From Acidobacteriota bacterium (GTDB lineage Bacteria; Acidobacteriota; Thermoanaerobaculia; Gp7-AA8), in assembly GCA_003223695.1 (NCBI GenBank), contig QHVY01000293.1, positions 1-6,427 on the forward strand: a DNA stretch of 6,427 nucleotides. Reading direction: 5' to 3'. Positions 1-6,376 of this stretch are shown piece by piece (position 1 is the stretch's first letter; each line of letters begins with the position of its first letter). Position numbers and translations under genes: made by a program. The notes beneath the pieces are model-generated. The model worked only from the letters and a program-made list of their open reading frames with translations. It had not been told where the DNA came from and searched no databases.

Positions 1-1
1 G

Positions 2-1660
2 ACCAACGCCGGCGAGGGCATCATCGTTTATGACGGCGAGATGCGCTGCCAGGTGTGGAATCGCTTCATGGAGGACCTCACCGGTCTTCGTACTGAACAC
101 GTCCTCGGCAAACGGGCCGGTGACTTCTTCCCGCTTCTCGGCGATCAACCGATCGAGGAGATCCTCGCGCGCGTGCTCAAGGGCGAGACGGTCTCGGTGG
201 CGGAGACGTCGTACATGGTTCCCGGCACGGAGCGCGAGGGTTGGATGAGCGCCTCCTATCGCCCGCAGTACAACTCGAAAGGAAACGTGACCGGCATCAT
301 CGGCAGAGTGCTCGATCTGACCGATCGCAAACGCGCCGAGCAGCAGATGGAATATCAGGCTTACCACGATTCGCTGACCGGACTGGCGAATCGCCGCCTC
401 TTTCAGGAGCACCTCACGCTGGCGATTGCACTCGCGCAGCGCAAGCGCCGCCCCGTTGCGGTGCTCTATCTCGACCTCGACCATTTCAAAGTCGTCAACG
501 ATTCCCTCGGCCACACTCTTGGTGATGGCCTGCTGCGCGAGATCTCCACCCGGCTCAAAACGAGCGTCCGCGAAGGTGATGTCGTCGCGCGCGTGGGCGG
601 CGACGAGTTCACTATCGTCCTGCAGGAGCTGGAAAAGAAGGAGGACGTCGCGGCGATGGCCCAGCGCGTACTGCGCGTCGTCGCCGAACCGATCGACGTC
701 GAAGGGCAGCGGCTCTACATCACCACGAGTATAGGCATCACCGTTTATCCCGAGGATGGCGAAGACGCCGAAACGCTGCTGAAGAATGCCGACAACGCGA
801 TGTATCGGGCGAAAGCGGTCGGCCGCAACACGTACGAGATGTCGACGCAGGAGCTGAGCCGCTCGATGCAGGAGCGCCTCACGCTGGAGAGCGGCCTGCA
901 CCAGGCGATGGAGCGCAACGAGTTCGAGGTGTACTACCAGCCGCAGATCGACATCCGCACGATGCGCATCGTCGGAATGGAAGCCCTGCTGCGATGGCGC
1001 CATCCCGACCGCGGCCTGATGACGCCGGGAAGTTTCCTGTCAGTGGCCGAAGAGCGCGGATTCATAGTCCTGATCGGCGACTGGGTCCTGCGCACCGCGC
1101 TTCATCAGGCAAAGGCGTTTCGCGATATGGGCTTCCCCGATTTTCGCGTGGCCGTGAATCTCTCCGCGCGTCAGTTCCGCGAGCTGTCGCTGATCGACAG
1201 CATCGAGTCAGCGGTCAAGCAGTCGAAGCTCGATCCGAGCTGCCTGGAGCTGGAGATCACCGAGAGCGTGGCCATGGAAAACGTCGATCTCACATTCAAA
1301 GTGCTCGAGCGCCTGCGTCGAACCGGCATCAGCATCGCCATCGATGATTTCGGCATGGGTCACTCATCGCTCAGCTACCTCAAAAAGTTTCCGATCGACT
1401 GTCTGAAAATCGATCGAAACTTTGTCGAAGATCTCCCGGACCGATTCGAAGACGCGGCGATCGTGCGATCGGTCATCGAGCTGGCGCAAGGGCTCAACCT
1501 TCGCGTCGTCGCGGAAGGCGTGGAGACGAAGCCGCAGCTCGACTTCCTCAGAGAGCATGGCTGTCGCGAAGTGCAGGGCTTCTACTTCGGCTTCCCGGTC
1601 CCGGCTCCGCAATTCCAGGAAACGCTGGTGCAGAGCCGGGGCCCGGAGAAGTCACACTAG
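2..1660 (+). CDS. PAS-GGDEF-EAL cyclic-di-GMP signalling protein (5' end cut off)
   Basis: Predicted to make and/or break cyclic-di-GMP, the second messenger that sets motile versus sessile lifestyle. The frame is open to the left edge: 13 codons before the ATG at 41 read TNAGEGIIVYDGE, the start of a PAS fold, so that ATG is internal. Numbering from it, PAS plus PAC covers about 1-98, a helical linker follows, GGDEF spans about 105-265 and EAL about 282-530. The GGDEF active site is intact (GGDEF 186-190) and a product-inhibition I-site RxxD (REGD 177-180) lies exactly five residues upstream. EAL metal and catalytic motifs are present: EALLRW 314-319, NLSARQF 373-379, the Glu-rich LELEITES 402-409, DDFG 435-438, LKID 455-458, EGVET 492-496 and QGF 512-514. 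Both activities are therefore possible; which dominates cannot be read from sequence. No membrane segment appears in the visible part, but N-terminal sensor or membrane domains may lie outside. Assignment is very secure. Confidence 0.96.
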   Translation, partial: TNAGEGIIVYDGEMRCQVWNRFMEDLTGLRTEHVLGKRAGDFFPLLGDQPIEEILARVLKGETVSVAETSYMVPGTEREGWMSASYRPQYNSKGNVTGIIGRVLDLTDRKRAEQQMEYQAYHDSLTGLANRRLFQEHLTLAIALAQRKRRPVAVLYLDLDHFKVVNDSLGHTLGDGLLREISTRLKTSVREGDVVARVGGDEFTIVLQELEKKEDVAAMAQRVLRVVAEPIDVEGQRLYITTSIGITVYPEDGEDAETLLKNADNAMYRAKAVGRNTYEMSTQELSRSMQERLTLESGLHQAMERNEFEVYYQPQIDIRTMRIVGMEALLRWRHPDRGLMTPGSFLSVAEERGFIVLIGDWVLRTALHQAKAFRDMGFPDFRVAVNLSARQFRELSLIDSIESAVKQSKLDPSCLELEITESVAMENVDLTFKVLERLRRTGISIAIDDFGMGHSSLSYLKKFPIDCLKIDRNFVEDLPDRFEDAAIVRSVIELAQGLNLRVVAEGVETKPQLDFLREHGCREVQGFYFGFPVPAPQFQETLVQSRGPEKSH

Positions 1661-1661
1661 T

Positions 1662-1720
1662 GGGTCGCGGGCAGCGGGCAGCGGGTCGCGGGTCGCGGGT
1701 GGGGCCACCCGCCACCCGCC
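1662..1720. repeat. Heptamer repeat array turning into its inverted copy
   Basis: The gap between the two convergent stop codons consists almost wholly of 7-bp units. Six units run head to tail from 1662 to 1703: GGGTCGC, GGGCAGC, GGGCAGC, GGGTCGC, GGGTCGC, GGGTGGG. Two GCCACCC units (1704-1717) plus GCC follow, which are the reverse complement of GGGTGGC. The right-hand part can fold into a hairpin: 1687-1701 against 1706-1720 pairs with two mismatches around a GGGC loop. No T-run follows it on either strand (AAAA on the plus side, GC-rich on the minus side), so it is not a standard rho-independent terminator. It could still stall or protect transcripts from both convergent genes. It may be a dispersed genomic repeat; one copy cannot show that. 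Confidence 0.8.
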
Positions 1721-1732
1721 AAAAGCCACTTG

Positions 1733-4516
1733 CTAGTTTTTCGCCGCCAAATTCGCCGCGACGTACGCCGGATCGTTCGTGCCGTTGTCGACGAAGGCGG
1801 CGTACGCGCCGATCATCCCTTGAATTGTAGTCACCCGAATGAGCACAGGCTTGGTGCTCTCCGTCAGGCTGCGTGCGTGAAAGAGATAGTGGCCACCATC
1901 GTCGATGATCTCCACTCGCGCCCGGGCCGCAGTTTGGCCCGGCCAGGCAGTCAGTTCGACGAGACCGAGGTTTGTGCGGAAGTGGGGGTCGAGGGTGGCG
2001 CCGAGAATCTCGAGTGTGTCGCCGGGCGCGCCGGATTGGAAGGCATTCAACGGCGGCATCAGGAATCCGTACGTGCCGCCATTCGGATCGATCGTGTACG
2101 TGCGCGAAGTGACGCGCACGCTCGTATCAGTCGCCGAGCCCTGCGATGTGAACCGCAGCCGGGCGACGCCGGTTTTGCCGAACGCGTTCTGCAACACGTC
2201 GCGGATGACGCGCGCCTCGTGCGGCAGGAGCGTGAGCGGAATGATCGTCGGCGATTCCGGAACATCCCACAGTTTCGCCTGCAGCGTGACCGTTTTCACT
2301 TGCGAGGAATTGTTGAGGAGGAACAGATCGCTGCGGAACTTCGATCCGTTCGCCCCGTCGATGTGTCCGATCGCCGGAATCACGCGCATGACCGACGCCG
2401 GGATGTCGGGTGGGAAGAACGTCGGATCGTTCGTTCGATTGTCGACGACGAAAACAGAGGCGATCGACTCGCCGCGGTTGGGCTGAACAACAAGGGCGCC
2501 CGACGGCGCCTGTCCAAGCATCGTGCTGATGCCGTTGATCTGTACGTTCGAAGCGTACGAATCAAAGTTCACGGCCTCGCTGGCGGACGAACCGTCAGGT
2601 GTGGCGACGTTGGCGCTCACGCTGATGCCGCGCGCCGACACGTCGGTCAGCGACAGGTTCGTTCGGAAATTCGAGCCTTCGAATGCTCCGGAGAACGTGA
2701 GCGGAAAACGCGGACCGGCCGCTGAAAAGGCGTCGATGCCATTCATCGTGAAGCCGTACGTTCCATTGCTCGCTTTGTTGTACGTGCGGCTGGTGACATT
2801 CACGCTGCTGCCAATCGCCGGAGTGATGTAGAGCGTTCCGGTGCCGTTGTTCACCCCGAAGAGCGAATTCACGATGTCCGGCATCAGTCGCACTTCGCGA
2901 GCCGCAAGTGTGAGCTGGGCAAGATACGAACAAAACGGCGCCGGCGGAGCGCCGAGAAAACAAGAACCCAACGATGCTCCGTTTGGGAGAAATCTCAAGT
3001 CAACACGAGTGGCCCCATCGTTCGGGTTGTACAGCGTCACATCCGTCGCCCAGTTGCTGCCGTACGCGCCCGCCGTGTGGCCGACGCCCGGTAGCACGAG
3101 CTTCTGCTGCAGCGACGCTCGAACGACGCCCCATTCCTGCACGACGTCGCTGCCGCCGCCGGCGCTTGGCGAGGGCGAGATGATGAGACTCGGGCCGCCG
3201 ACGCTTGGAATGCCTGAGTCGAAAACGAATTGATCTCCGCCGCCGATCTTGTCGACGTCGAGATGCACGAATCCTTTCGCTGCTGTTTCGCTGAGAAAGA
3301 GCTCGTCATAGGAGCTCGGTGTCGGATCACCGACGCGCCACACCGCGAGTGCCGGATCCTTGAACATCAGTTGATCGACCGTTTGCCGCGGCCGATGAAC
3401 CTGAATGAGGACCTTGTCTCCCGACTGCGCCGGATGGAGCGCCTCAACCTCGGGCGCGGAAACATCCTGCCACTGCGTCACCAGGCCGCCGGACGGCGTG
3501 TGAAGCAAGAGTGTCGTCGGCCGCGAGCCTCCGCGGCGGATCATCCATGCGCCGCTGTAGTCGGCGGTTGGGACCGCGTAGAAAACCCATGATGAGTTGA
3601 TCGTCGGCAGCGAATCGGGCGGGCCGTCCCACGCGGCGGCAACCGGTGTTGCCGTTCCATTCTTCGCGTACCAGAGCACGATGTACCCGGCTCCGACGTT
3701 TTGTTCGATGTACGCACCGCCGTCGGGCGTAATCCACCCTTCGTCAGTTCCGCGAAAAGTATTCGAGGTGGCCGTGTTTGAGCTGCCGTCAGTGCCGACG
3801 ATCATCACCCCGGTCAACCCCTGCACGAGGAAGCGCCGTCCGCTGATGTCTCTGCCGAGCAGCGCCGGGATGGCGACGTTCGAGGTCACGAATGACGCCA
3901 GCGTCCTCACCGTGCCGTCGAACGTGACGCCGTAAAGGTTGGCATTGCCGGTCACATTCGTCGCCACGACGAATGGCATCTCGCGCGTCCCCACAAGAAT
4001 GTTGCTGAATCTCGCGCGAGCGAAGGGGCCGCCGGTGTCGGCGCCATTCGGGAAGTTGATCAACGCAGTGGGAAGCGCCACGGTCTTCCACTCATTGCCG
4101 CCGTCATTGCTCAGGAGCCACACCGGCTGGTTCGTCGGATTCGAACCTTCATAGTTCGCAGTCGTCTGGATCAAGATGACCGGAATCGCGCGTTCGTCTT
4201 CGTAAACGGTTGCGTTGTTGATCGGTGCGGAAGATCCATTCTCTGGAAAAACGACACGCGGTTCCTCGGCACCTTGTGAGTCGTAGATGACTACCTGTGA
4301 GGGTGGATACGCGTAATAGGGACCGGGAGGAGCGCCGATCGGCACCGGCGTCGAGGTGGTGCCCGTCTGTTCGACTAAAACGAAGTGCCGATTCAGCCGG
4401 CTCTGAACCGCGGGAATTGCGGCGCGATCGGTGTACGGCGCGTAGGAAATGACTCGCGCCTGTATGGCGGAAACGACGACAAACGTGAAAAGAACGAAAC
4501 GAGCGATATGGCTCAT
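1733..4516 (-). CDS. Large secreted protein with two tandem C-terminal beta-rich modules
   Basis: Function unknown. The 927-residue product starts with a signal peptide: SHIAR, a hydrophobic stretch at about 7-18 and a likely cleavage after AIQA (20). No second membrane segment or sorting signal is evident. Residues 25-470 are rich in Gly, Thr, Ser and aromatic residues, with WLLSNDGGNEW (133-143) resembling exo-sialidase/BNR-type propeller strands, so a beta-propeller is possible but unproven. Two related modules follow at about 474-707 and 711-925. Each has in order GH-x-x-GA-x-GS (479-487 and 717-725), a helix ending FG (554 and 780), VTSRTY (574-579 and 802-807), GTYGF (585-589 and 814-818), NFRTNL/HFRTNL (616-621 and 845-850) and VDN-x-TNDP (691-698 and 909-916). 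Such modules resemble uncharacterised Acidobacteriota secreted proteins, from memory only. ATG at 4516 is supported by GGAGG six nt upstream and by the signal peptide. It is 53 nt downstream of the amine oxidase and convergent with the signalling gene. Confidence 0.9.
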   Translation of the reverse strand: MSHIARFVLFTFVVVSAIQARVISYAPYTDRAAIPAVQSRLNRHFVLVEQTGTTSTPVPIGAPPGPYYAYPPSQVVIYDSQGAEEPRVVFPENGSSAPINNATVYEDERAIPVILIQTTANYEGSNPTNQPVWLLSNDGGNEWKTVALPTALINFPNGADTGGPFARARFSNILVGTREMPFVVATNVTGNANLYGVTFDGTVRTLASFVTSNVAIPALLGRDISGRRFLVQGLTGVMIVGTDGSSNTATSNTFRGTDEGWITPDGGAYIEQNVGAGYIVLWYAKNGTATPVAAAWDGPPDSLPTINSSWVFYAVPTADYSGAWMIRRGGSRPTTLLLHTPSGGLVTQWQDVSAPEVEALHPAQSGDKVLIQVHRPRQTVDQLMFKDPALAVWRVGDPTPSSYDELFLSETAAKGFVHLDVDKIGGGDQFVFDSGIPSVGGPSLIISPSPSAGGGSDVVQEWGVVRASLQQKLVLPGVGHTAGAYGSNWATDVTLYNPNDGATRVDLRFLPNGASLGSCFLGAPPAPFCSYLAQLTLAAREVRLMPDIVNSLFGVNNGTGTLYITPAIGSSVNVTSRTYNKASNGTYGFTMNGIDAFSAAGPRFPLTFSGAFEGSNFRTNLSLTDVSARGISVSANVATPDGSSASEAVNFDSYASNVQINGISTMLGQAPSGALVVQPNRGESIASVFVVDNRTNDPTFFPPDIPASVMRVIPAIGHIDGANGSKFRSDLFLLNNSSQVKTVTLQAKLWDVPESPTIIPLTLLPHEARVIRDVLQNAFGKTGVARLRFTSQGSATDTSVRVTSRTYTIDPNGGTYGFLMPPLNAFQSGAPGDTLEILGATLDPHFRTNLGLVELTAWPGQTAARARVEIIDDGGHYLFHARSLTESTKPVLIRVTTIQGMIGAYAAFVDNGTNDPAYVAANLAAKN

Positions 4517-4522
4517 CGAAAA

Positions 4523-4530
4523 CCTCCCCT
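4523..4530 (-). promoter_or_regulatory. Strong ribosome binding site of the secreted protein gene
   Basis: On the minus strand AGGGGAGG ends 6 nt (TTTTCG) before the ATG at 4516. This is a near-ideal anti-16S match and spacing. It fixes the start codon and indicates that translation does not depend on coupling to the upstream amine oxidase gene. Confidence 0.8.
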
Positions 4531-4546
4531 AGTATGCTGTCACCGC

Positions 4547-4577
4547 ATAATATGGCTCTCCGCTTCCGATTAAGCAA
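4547..4577 (-). promoter_or_regulatory. Possible sigma-70-type promoter for the secreted protein gene
   Basis: Reading the minus strand, TTGCTT (4577-4572, overlapping the last codons of the amine oxidase) is followed 19 nt later by TATTAT (4552-4547), which differs from the -10 consensus at one base. An alternative -10, CATATT, gives a 17-nt spacer but a poorer match. This AT-rich patch stands out in a GC-rich window and sits about 30 nt before the ATG. The -35 match is weak, so the site is only a candidate. If real, the secreted protein gene has its own transcript in addition to any read-through. Confidence 0.3.
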
Positions 4578-5817
4578 GCGCGGCAAGAAGTTGTTTCGCG
4601 GCGCGACGTCCGGTCGTAATCGCGCCGGCGACCGTTCCGGTTTCTTCGGCGGTCGTCGCTTCTCCGGCGAAGAATATCGTTCCTGCGACCGGTTTCGCCA
4701 GCGAGTTGTGCGCACCTTCGCCACCCACCCCCGCGTAGCTGTACGCGCCGCGGCTGAACGGGTCGGCCTGCCAGTTATGCATGTGCACGGAATCGAGGAG
4801 CGAATCGATTTTTCGACGATTCACCATGAACGACGATGCGAGCGACTGCAGCGCGCGACCGGCAATATCGTTCGCCGCCAGCAGCCGGTCCGCTGCATGC
4901 CCACCGGCCCAACCGGTGAGGAGCGTTGAACGAGCGGGAGCAGTCGTCCACCACGTCGGCAGGAATGGATCCATCGTGTGAACGAAATTGCATGTGGGAT
5001 CCCAGAAGCGTTCGCGAAATCGGAAGACGATCTTCACGTCATGACCGACTTCCAACTTCTCAACGGCTCTTTCCTTTTGCCGCAGCCGAGGATCGAATTC
5101 GATTGCCGCCTCCGATTTCCACACGCCAAGCGGAATGGTGACCACGGCTGCGCGTGCGTGAAAGGAATCGCCGCGTCGAGTGCGGACGTCGACGGAGCCT
5201 TTCTTCCAATGCACCTCCGTCACTTCAGTGGCGAGATGCACGACTGAGCGCGAAGGATCGAGGCCGGTCCGCAGGACCTCGAGAAGAGCGTCATAGCCAT
5301 TCGCGATTCGAAATTGTTTCGGCGCTTCGTTCTCCTCGCCCGTTCCGCGCATCGATGCCGCGCTGATCCGATCGGCGTGTGACGCGTGATATCCCTCGAC
5401 GAAGTTGATCGCCAGCCGCTTCAGGCGCGGGGAAAGGCTCTTCTGTCTCTTCAGGAAATCGGCGACAGAGATGTCATGCCCGCGCGCAGGGACGCGCGCC
5501 CAAATTTTCTTCTGCGCTTTCCAGAAGTCGGGCATTCGGCGCCACTGTTTTCCAGTGCTCCACCAGTGATCGTCAGGAAGTTGATAGACGAGCAACGCCG
5601 CCGCTTCGACGATGGCGAAAGTCTCCTGCGCTTCGCCGTGAATGAACTCCGCTCCGAGCTCGATCGGCAGCGGAACATCGGCGACGTGGTTCGTGAAAAT
5701 GCGGCCGCCGATGCGCTCGCGCGCTTCGAGAATGACGACCGTTTTTCCTGCGCCGGAGAGGTCGCGAGCTGCGGCAAGACCCGCCGCGCCCGCTCCGATG
5801 ATGATTGCGTCGGTCAC
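4570..5817 (-). CDS. FAD-dependent amine oxidase (monoamine/polyamine oxidase family)
   Basis: Flavoenzyme of the amine oxidase superfamily, expected to oxidise a primary or secondary amine with O2, giving an imine (then aldehyde) and H2O2; the substrate cannot be read from sequence. The 415 residues begin with the FAD-binding Rossmann motif GAGAAG (8-13), the ribose-binding Glu 31, ERIGGR (34-39) and LGAEFIHG (54-61). Lys 262 in DVKIVFRF matches the conserved flavin N5 lysine of polyamine oxidases. TGWAGG (301-306), SRGAYSYAG (355-363) and FAGEATT (383-389) close the flavin site. At the covalent-flavin Cys of mammalian MAO there is Ala 358, so FAD is probably bound non-covalently, as in polyamine oxidase and LSD1-type enzymes. 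No signal peptide or Tat motif, so probably cytoplasmic. The start is GTG, 5 nt after the stop of the preceding 72-residue gene and without a clear ribosome binding site, which suggests translational coupling. Length is slightly short but complete for the family. Confidence 0.93.
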   Translation of the reverse strand: MTDAIIIGAGAAGLAAARDLSGAGKTVVILEARERIGGRIFTNHVADVPLPIELGAEFIHGEAQETFAIVEAAALLVYQLPDDHWWSTGKQWRRMPDFWKAQKKIWARVPARGHDISVADFLKRQKSLSPRLKRLAINFVEGYHASHADRISAASMRGTGEENEAPKQFRIANGYDALLEVLRTGLDPSRSVVHLATEVTEVHWKKGSVDVRTRRGDSFHARAAVVTIPLGVWKSEAAIEFDPRLRQKERAVEKLEVGHDVKIVFRFRERFWDPTCNFVHTMDPFLPTWWTTAPARSTLLTGWAGGHAADRLLAANDIAGRALQSLASSFMVNRRKIDSLLDSVHMHNWQADPFSRGAYSYAGVGGEGAHNSLAKPVAGTIFFAGEATTAEETGTVAGAITTGRRAAKQLLAALA

Positions 5818-5822
5818 ATCCG

Positions 5823-6041
5823 CTATTCGCGGACGATTTCGGCCCAGGGCAGCTTGCGAACCTGCTGCACCTTCTCGTCGATCTGTGCCTGGGTGGCTTT
5901 TTCACCGAGGACGCGGCGAAGGTAATCGACCTCAGGAGAGACGAGTTTGTTGTGCTTCGGCAAAAGGCGAATGGCGGCATTCTGCAGATTGCGTTCAGAC
6001 ACCGTGATCATCTTCGGGGGTCGCATCGCTTTATCAGTCAT
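5823..6041 (-). CDS. Small unrecognised protein coupled to the amine oxidase
   Basis: I do not recognise this 72-residue protein. It is charged and probably mostly helical: a basic N-terminus (KAMRPPK), a short segment SERNLQNAAIRLLPKHNK (15-32), then SPEVDYLRRVLGEKA (35-49) and a second helix QAQIDEKVQQVRKL (51-64) ending PWAEIVRE. It has no Cys, signal peptide or membrane segment, so it is likely cytoplasmic. Its stop is 5 nt before the GTG of the amine oxidase, on the same strand; this spacing is the main reason to think it is a real gene and that the two are made together. The start is uncertain: ATG at 6041 has no good ribosome binding site, and in-frame ATGs follow at residues 6 and 11. 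It could be a small partner or regulator of the oxidase, but that is inference from position alone. Confidence 0.65.
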   Translation of the reverse strand: MTDKAMRPPKMITVSERNLQNAAIRLLPKHNKLVSPEVDYLRRVLGEKATQAQIDEKVQQVRKLPWAEIVRE

Positions 6042-6089
6042 ACAAGAACTCGCAACGAGAGTTGAAGGTGAAGTAATCCTACCGATGAG

Positions 6090-6269
6090 TTACCGTTTTC
6101 GTGCCCCAGGCACTTTGAGCACTCCAAGCGTACCGCGAAACGCGAACGATTGCTGAACAAAATCGCGCGCCTCGGAGCGGCAGGAGCAGAGCGCGCATTG
6201 GATGCCATCGACGTGCGCGGCGCGCGAATGCCCGCAGAATTCGCAGCGTTTGACTGCTTTCGCCATCAT
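6090..6269 (-). CDS. Short Cys/His-rich probable zinc-binding protein
   Basis: A 59-residue product (58 if the second of two adjacent ATGs, at 6266, is used), ending TAA at 6090. Numbered from the second ATG, it shows KRCEFCGHSRAAH (6-18) followed by CALCSC (24-29): a C-x2-C-G-H-x4-H-x5-C-x2-C-x-C pattern using C8, C11, H13, H18, C24, C27 and C29. This resembles short treble-clef or zinc-ribbon-like proteins of the form 'CxxCGHxxxxH...CxxxxCxCxxF' seen in many soil bacteria, so one structural Zn2+ is expected; partner and role are unknown. The tail is basic (ends GARKR) and could contact nucleic acid. Neither ATG has its own Shine-Dalgarno sequence; instead a 13-codon ORF with a strong one ends on top of the start (ATGA overlap). 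A longer ORF in another frame over this region starts with TTG, is Arg/Ala-rich and looks like a shadow. Confidence 0.68.
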   Translation of the reverse strand: MMAKAVKRCEFCGHSRAAHVDGIQCALCSCRSEARDFVQQSFAFRGTLGVLKVPGARKR

Positions 6270-6307
6270 GGAAAAGTGTGATCAAGAATGGTGCCGGACG
6301 GGTGCAT
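6266..6307 (-). promoter_or_regulatory. Candidate 13-codon leader ORF coupled to the Cys/His gene
   Basis: On the minus strand an ATG at 6307 opens MHPSGTILDHTFP and stops at TGA (6268-6266). That stop overlaps the first ATG of the next gene as ATGA, and touches the second as TGATG. A purine-rich GGAGGAG (6316-6310) lies 2 nt before the leader ATG, with the GGAGG core 4 nt away. It is the best ribosome binding sequence in the region, whereas the downstream gene has none. Ribosomes ending here could re-initiate on the Cys/His gene. The peptide has no run of one amino acid typical of attenuators. A chance ORF this short is easy to obtain, so confidence is modest. Confidence 0.35.
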
Positions 6308-6309
6308 TT

Positions 6310-6316
6310 CTCCTCC
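6310..6316 (-). promoter_or_regulatory. Shine-Dalgarno-like GGAGGAG in the leader
   Basis: GGAGGAG on the minus strand, 2 nt before an ATG at 6307 (4 nt from the GGAGG core). It is out of frame with, and about 40 nt from, the start of the Cys/His gene, so it can serve that gene only through the short leader ORF. The spacing is a little tight but usable. Confidence 0.45.
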
Positions 6317-6321
6317 GAGTA

Positions 6322-6336
6322 GAATCCGCAGGATTC
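6322..6336. promoter_or_regulatory. Perfect 6-3-6 inverted repeat in a divergent gap; possible operator
   Basis: GAATCC-GCA-GGATTC is a perfect inverted repeat in the 107-bp region between the leftward Cys/His gene and the rightward partial gene. It overlaps TAGAAT (6320-6325, plus strand), a five-of-six match to a -10 box, but no acceptable -35 lies at the right distance. It could bind a dimeric regulator controlling one or both divergent genes, or form a small hairpin in a leader RNA. I see no other defined element in the divergent region beyond the leader ORF and its ribosome binding site. Confidence 0.3.
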
Positions 6337-6376
6337 GAGAAGCGTCTCAGGCCATCGCTGCGCGAAGATGTGACGT

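Noticed and set aside
1655..1662. CACTAGTG palindrome at the stop of the signalling gene
   Set aside because: Eight bases spanning a stop codon; such short palindromes are common and nothing else supports a site.
1687..1724. Rho-independent terminator at the convergent junction
   Set aside because: The stem is long and GC-rich but is followed by AAAA on the plus strand and by GC-rich sequence on the minus strand, so the U-run is missing in both directions.
1730..2725. 331-codon open frame on the plus strand opposite the secreted protein gene
   Set aside because: Very Arg/Val/Asp-rich, low-complexity composition typical of an antisense shadow of a GC-rich gene; no motif, no ribosome binding site, and the minus-strand frame has a signal peptide and repeats.
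4149..4724. 191-codon minus-strand frame bridging the amine oxidase and secreted protein genes
   Set aside because: Arg/Ser-rich shadow that overlaps two well-supported genes in other frames and lacks any domain feature.
5386..5925. 179-codon plus-strand frame opposite the amine oxidase
   Set aside because: Antisense to clear FAD-binding motifs, shadow-like Arg/Ser composition, and it runs across the boundary between two minus-strand genes.
6047..6063. AACTC-7 nt-GAGTT stem between the Cys/His gene and the 72-residue gene
   Set aside because: Only five pairs, competing with a CAAC/GTTG stem in the same place and without a T-run; expected by chance.
6079..6285. 68-codon minus-strand frame starting at TTG over the Cys/His gene
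   Set aside because: Arg/Ala/Ser-rich and without motif; the overlapping frame carries an ordered Cys/His pattern and fits the leader-ORF overlap.
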